This document shows positions 61,606 to 64,000 of a stretch of DNA of 64,000 bases, piece by piece. A program made the position numbers and the translations under genes. Origin of the DNA: Gordius sp. MW1 (lineage: Eukaryota > Nematomorpha > Gordioida > Gordea > Gordiidae); assembly GCA_964036665.1 (NCBI GenBank), contig OZ038528.1, forward strand, positions 20,137,245 to 20,201,244. The letters run 5' to 3'. The notes beneath the pieces are model-generated. The model had not been told where the DNA came from and made no database searches. It saw nothing but the letters and a program-made list of their open reading frames with translations. The first letter of the stretch is position 1. Every line of letters starts with the position of its first letter.

Positions 61606-63094
61606 AAGGAAATACTGAGCCAAGTGGCGGATGTAAAGGGACCGCCTTTACTCGGAACGAACTGGATAAAAGAGTTCGGAAAAAACGTATGGGAGCTAGC
61701 CAAATGGAATCCGCGAACCGTCATGGAGCGCTACATAGTGAATTTCGTCGAGGCGAAGGCCCCGGAAGAGCCGAGTCCTAGGGATTCCGTGAGTATTGGA
61801 AGTCAATGTGGTGAATTGCCTCCGTTCGGTGCGGGCCCAAGGGCCAGCCCACCCGGTAGCTGGAGTTTTCCACCCGTCGTAATGCCGGGCCCAGTTGGTT
61901 GCCCAGGCCATCAGCAAATCGGTTTGATTGGTCAGGTACCACAACAACCAAGCGTCGTAGCACCAGCGCAAGCGGTTTCTAGTGTCCCGAGCTCCGCATC
62001 TCAGCGACAATTTGTAATTCCACTCAACCCCAATAAGCCTGGCGCTAAAAACGCGACACCGGACCAAGATCGAGGTGAAGCCATGGCTGCCATCAAGGCT
62101 AAGGATAACGCAGCCAAATTTCGGTCGAGACGATCAAGCAAGCGTGCTTTCCAAGTTACCGAAGAGGGACTAGAGGATTCCGCGAACGCGTTTATCTCAC
62201 GGACCGTGATACGCCAGTACGCCGCCAACGACGAGACATTACGGCAGCGCAAAGAGTGGAGTAAGGGTACGCGCGAAACAACAGTAGTGGTCGGGCCAAG
62301 GCGACACTACAAAAGGTACCTACCTAAGCTGCACGAGTCAAGGGAAGCGTTAAGAGAACCTGTGGCCCCCCCAGTGGAGAGATACAGGAAAGGCGCGAGG
62401 GTTCGACGTCGGAGACCCAGTGTGGGTGCGTATGTTCCTGGGGCCCGATAAATGGGTGAAGGGCATCATTAGTGCCAAGCGCGAGGCGCGCTCGTTCGGC
62501 GTTAGGGCCCTAGGGAGAAACCACCATCGACATTTAGAGCAGGTGAGACGAAGGAAAATATTGGGCTGGAGAAGGGTTGGACACGAAAATGGTTGGCCGC
62601 ACCGGGTACACTAGCGAACGAGCCAATTGATGCGAGCCCGTGCCAACAACGTCCAATCAAGGGTCCCCTACCAAGGTTCCGAACGGAAATGCCGCTACAG
62701 GAGCGGGGGGAACACGAAGTCCTTCCCATGGCTCCGGAGTTTAACAACGCCCCGCCTGAAGTTAGATACCCACGCCAGGTACGACAGGCCCCGAGCTACC
62801 TAAGGCACTATCTTTGTGAAAAGGGGGGAAGTGTGGAGGATAATTGACGAAATGTAACTTACGCTTAAGTTCTATCATACTGGTGGAGTAAAAGTCAACG
62901 CAACAGATGGCATTATCTTCCTTATCGCGTGATATCGCGTGATTTCCTTATCGCGTGATAGATATAGTTTTATCGCGATTATTCTCATATCATTTATATA
63001 TTCGTCGCGCGCGTTGAATTATCGTGGAGTTTGGGTAAATAAAGTCGTGTAGACTATAACACTTCGAGGCTCACAAGTCGAGTTGACTATAACA
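61606..63094 (+). mobile_element. Ty3-type LTR element, 3' fragment
   Basis: G/C-richer than its surroundings. Pieces resemble the end of a protease (LLGTNWI, about 61648) and an integrase tail (VWVRMFLGPDKWVKG and RHLEQVR, about 62420-62560). A polypurine AAAAGGGGGGAAG leads into a 3' LTR, TGTGGAGG...TATAACA, at 62832-63094, with an AATAAA inside. The middle of pol is absent; broken, and clearly older than the element at 41832. Its start abuts the hAT palindrome. Confidence 0.75.
62832..63094 (+). repeat. 3' LTR of the broken Ty3-type fragment
   Basis: Begins TG, ends CA, preceded by a polypurine tract, and holds AATAAA near 63040. Contains a small repeat of TTATCGCGTGAT (about 62925-62960). 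No second LTR is in the window. Confidence 0.75.
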
Positions 63095-63124
63095 TTGTGA
63101 GCTCAACAGCAAGTGTCGATGCTG

Positions 63125-63690
63125 AAAAGGCACTAGAAATTATAATAAAACATATTAAAAAGTGCATTTGATAAATGCAAAAATTTATTGAACAAGCAAA
63201 ATCAGTCGACATCATTTGCTGATGATGTAAAGAAAAATTTATCAAGGTTGCTTATAAGACCTGTTGTTACAAGATGGAATTCATATTATAATTTCTTAAA
63301 ATTTATAGACTCATTAATAAACGATAAACCTCATTTATTTGACAAAGTATGCGACATGGGAGGATTAGCAAGGCTTACAACCAATGATAAAATATTTTTA
63401 AAATTTTTTAGGATAAATATTATAATAAATGTTAAATATTAAAACAGATCATGGAACCTGTTGCTACCGCTCTCACTATTTTAGAAAGTGAGGAAAATAT
63501 GCATTTGGGCTATTTGACCCCAACAATAACAATAGTTATTTGGAAATTAAAAAAAAATACTAGCCTAAAATATGGTCAACCATTGATTGACGCTGTATTA
63601 AATGGGATTACTAAAAGGTAATAAACCTATTACTATCAAATTAATTGCATATATTTTCTTTTTTTTAAAGATTTTAACATATATATGAAG
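63125..63690 (+). pseudogene. hAT transposase fragment
   Basis: Plus-strand pieces read RLLIRPVVTRWNSYYNFLKF (about 63246-63300) and IMEPVATALTILESE...LGYLTPT (about 63449-63530), then PLIDAVLNGITKR ending at 63624. Both segments are standard hAT transposase core blocks. A possible intron (AAAAG-GTAATA ... TTTAAAG) follows. No termini are visible and the copy is cut by the short repeat at 63695. Confidence 0.8.
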
Positions 63691-63694
63691 ATCA

Positions 63695-63820
63695 ATATTG
63701 TAGAGAGGTAATTGGAGTGCGAAGTGCCTCAGGGGATATGTTATTTACCGATGTGTTGTCAATCAAATTATCGTTAATTGGTTACATGCGGAATGTATTA
63801 TATACGTTGGATATACACGT
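63695..63820. repeat. Short dispersed repeat, inverted relative to 47930-48066
   Basis: ATTGTAGAGAGGTAATTGGA at its left end is the exact complement of the right end of 48032-48066, with GTGCGAAGTGCCTC adjoining. Similarity continues through TTACCGA and CGTTAATTGGTT. Family unknown. Confidence 0.7.
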
Positions 63821-63836
63821 TTTTACTCGCTTTCTA

Positions 63837-64000
63837 TTAATTGCTATGCAATTTATGGGCTCGTTTTTGGTTGTCCGTCCGTCTGTCTGTCCGTCCATCC
63901 CTATCTATTTGCATTGGGTATATTAGGTTATCGATTTTTTAAATTCATGCATGAGAAAGAGGTGCCCCACCCCTCATCTCTATCTCCCTCGCTGTGTTAT
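63837..64000. mobile_element. HINE, copy 5, cut by the window end
   Basis: 5' TTGCTATGCAATTTATGGGC, a GTCC microsatellite and the conserved GAGGTGCCCCACCCCTCATC block. The 3' end would lie beyond the window. Confidence 0.8.

Noticed and set aside
61624-62451. A host proline-rich gene
   Set aside because: It starts with a retroelement-type LLGTNWI motif and leads into an integrase tail, polypurine tract and LTR; it is treated as part of a broken Ty3-type element.

Overview
The window is eukaryotic, AT-rich and repeat-dense. Its genes are split by introns with GT/GC...AG borders, and there are no operons. The two host genes suggest a metazoan, perhaps an arthropod or other ecdysozoan: a complete ALIX/PDCD6IP orthologue with a Leu-Trp-Glu-Lys-Asp-Trp stretch in the BRO1 domain that recalls insect homologues, and a leucine-rich-repeat (LRR) transmembrane receptor. 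The species cannot be named from this sequence.

Layout. Positions 1-11538 are a giant foldback: four copies of a roughly 1.3-2.3 kb module in forward, reverse, forward, forward order, each holding a variable number of about 112-bp tandem repeats. A 4.4-kb hAT transposon (914-5304, perfect 8-bp target-site duplication) sits in the first arm and itself carries an RTE-type LINE and a MITE. Positions 11540-14800 hold degraded repeats. An LRR receptor gene lies on the minus strand from 14812 to 19898; its first exon is not found. Positions 20500-30600 are mostly intergenic and contain MITEs, a Helentron-like non-autonomous element (21071-22846) and an unclassified inverted-repeat element (25667-26440).

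ALIX occupies 30631-41675 on the minus strand. Nineteen exons were reconstructed whose phases all agree, giving 879 residues. A young, whole-looking Ty3-type LTR retrotransposon (41832-46197) sits about 150 bp upstream of its start codon. Positions 46203-48519 show no gene. Positions 48525-64000 are a transposon graveyard: an incomplete Ty3-type element, head-to-head copies of a LINE with a restriction-like endonuclease, several Helentron-like copies (one with three 5' ends in tandem), a 3.9-kb palindrome built from two internally deleted hAT copies, an incomplete Ty3-type fragment with a 3' LTR, and a hAT transposase fragment.

The most notable element is the recurring Helentron-like family. 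It has a 20-bp asymmetric inverted repeat, a G/C hairpin at the 3' end, hairpin-bearing tandem units and captured tRNA-like T-arm sequences. No complete new multi-gene system was found. The main interest lies in these repeat architectures and in how they have invaded and remodelled the ALIX locus.
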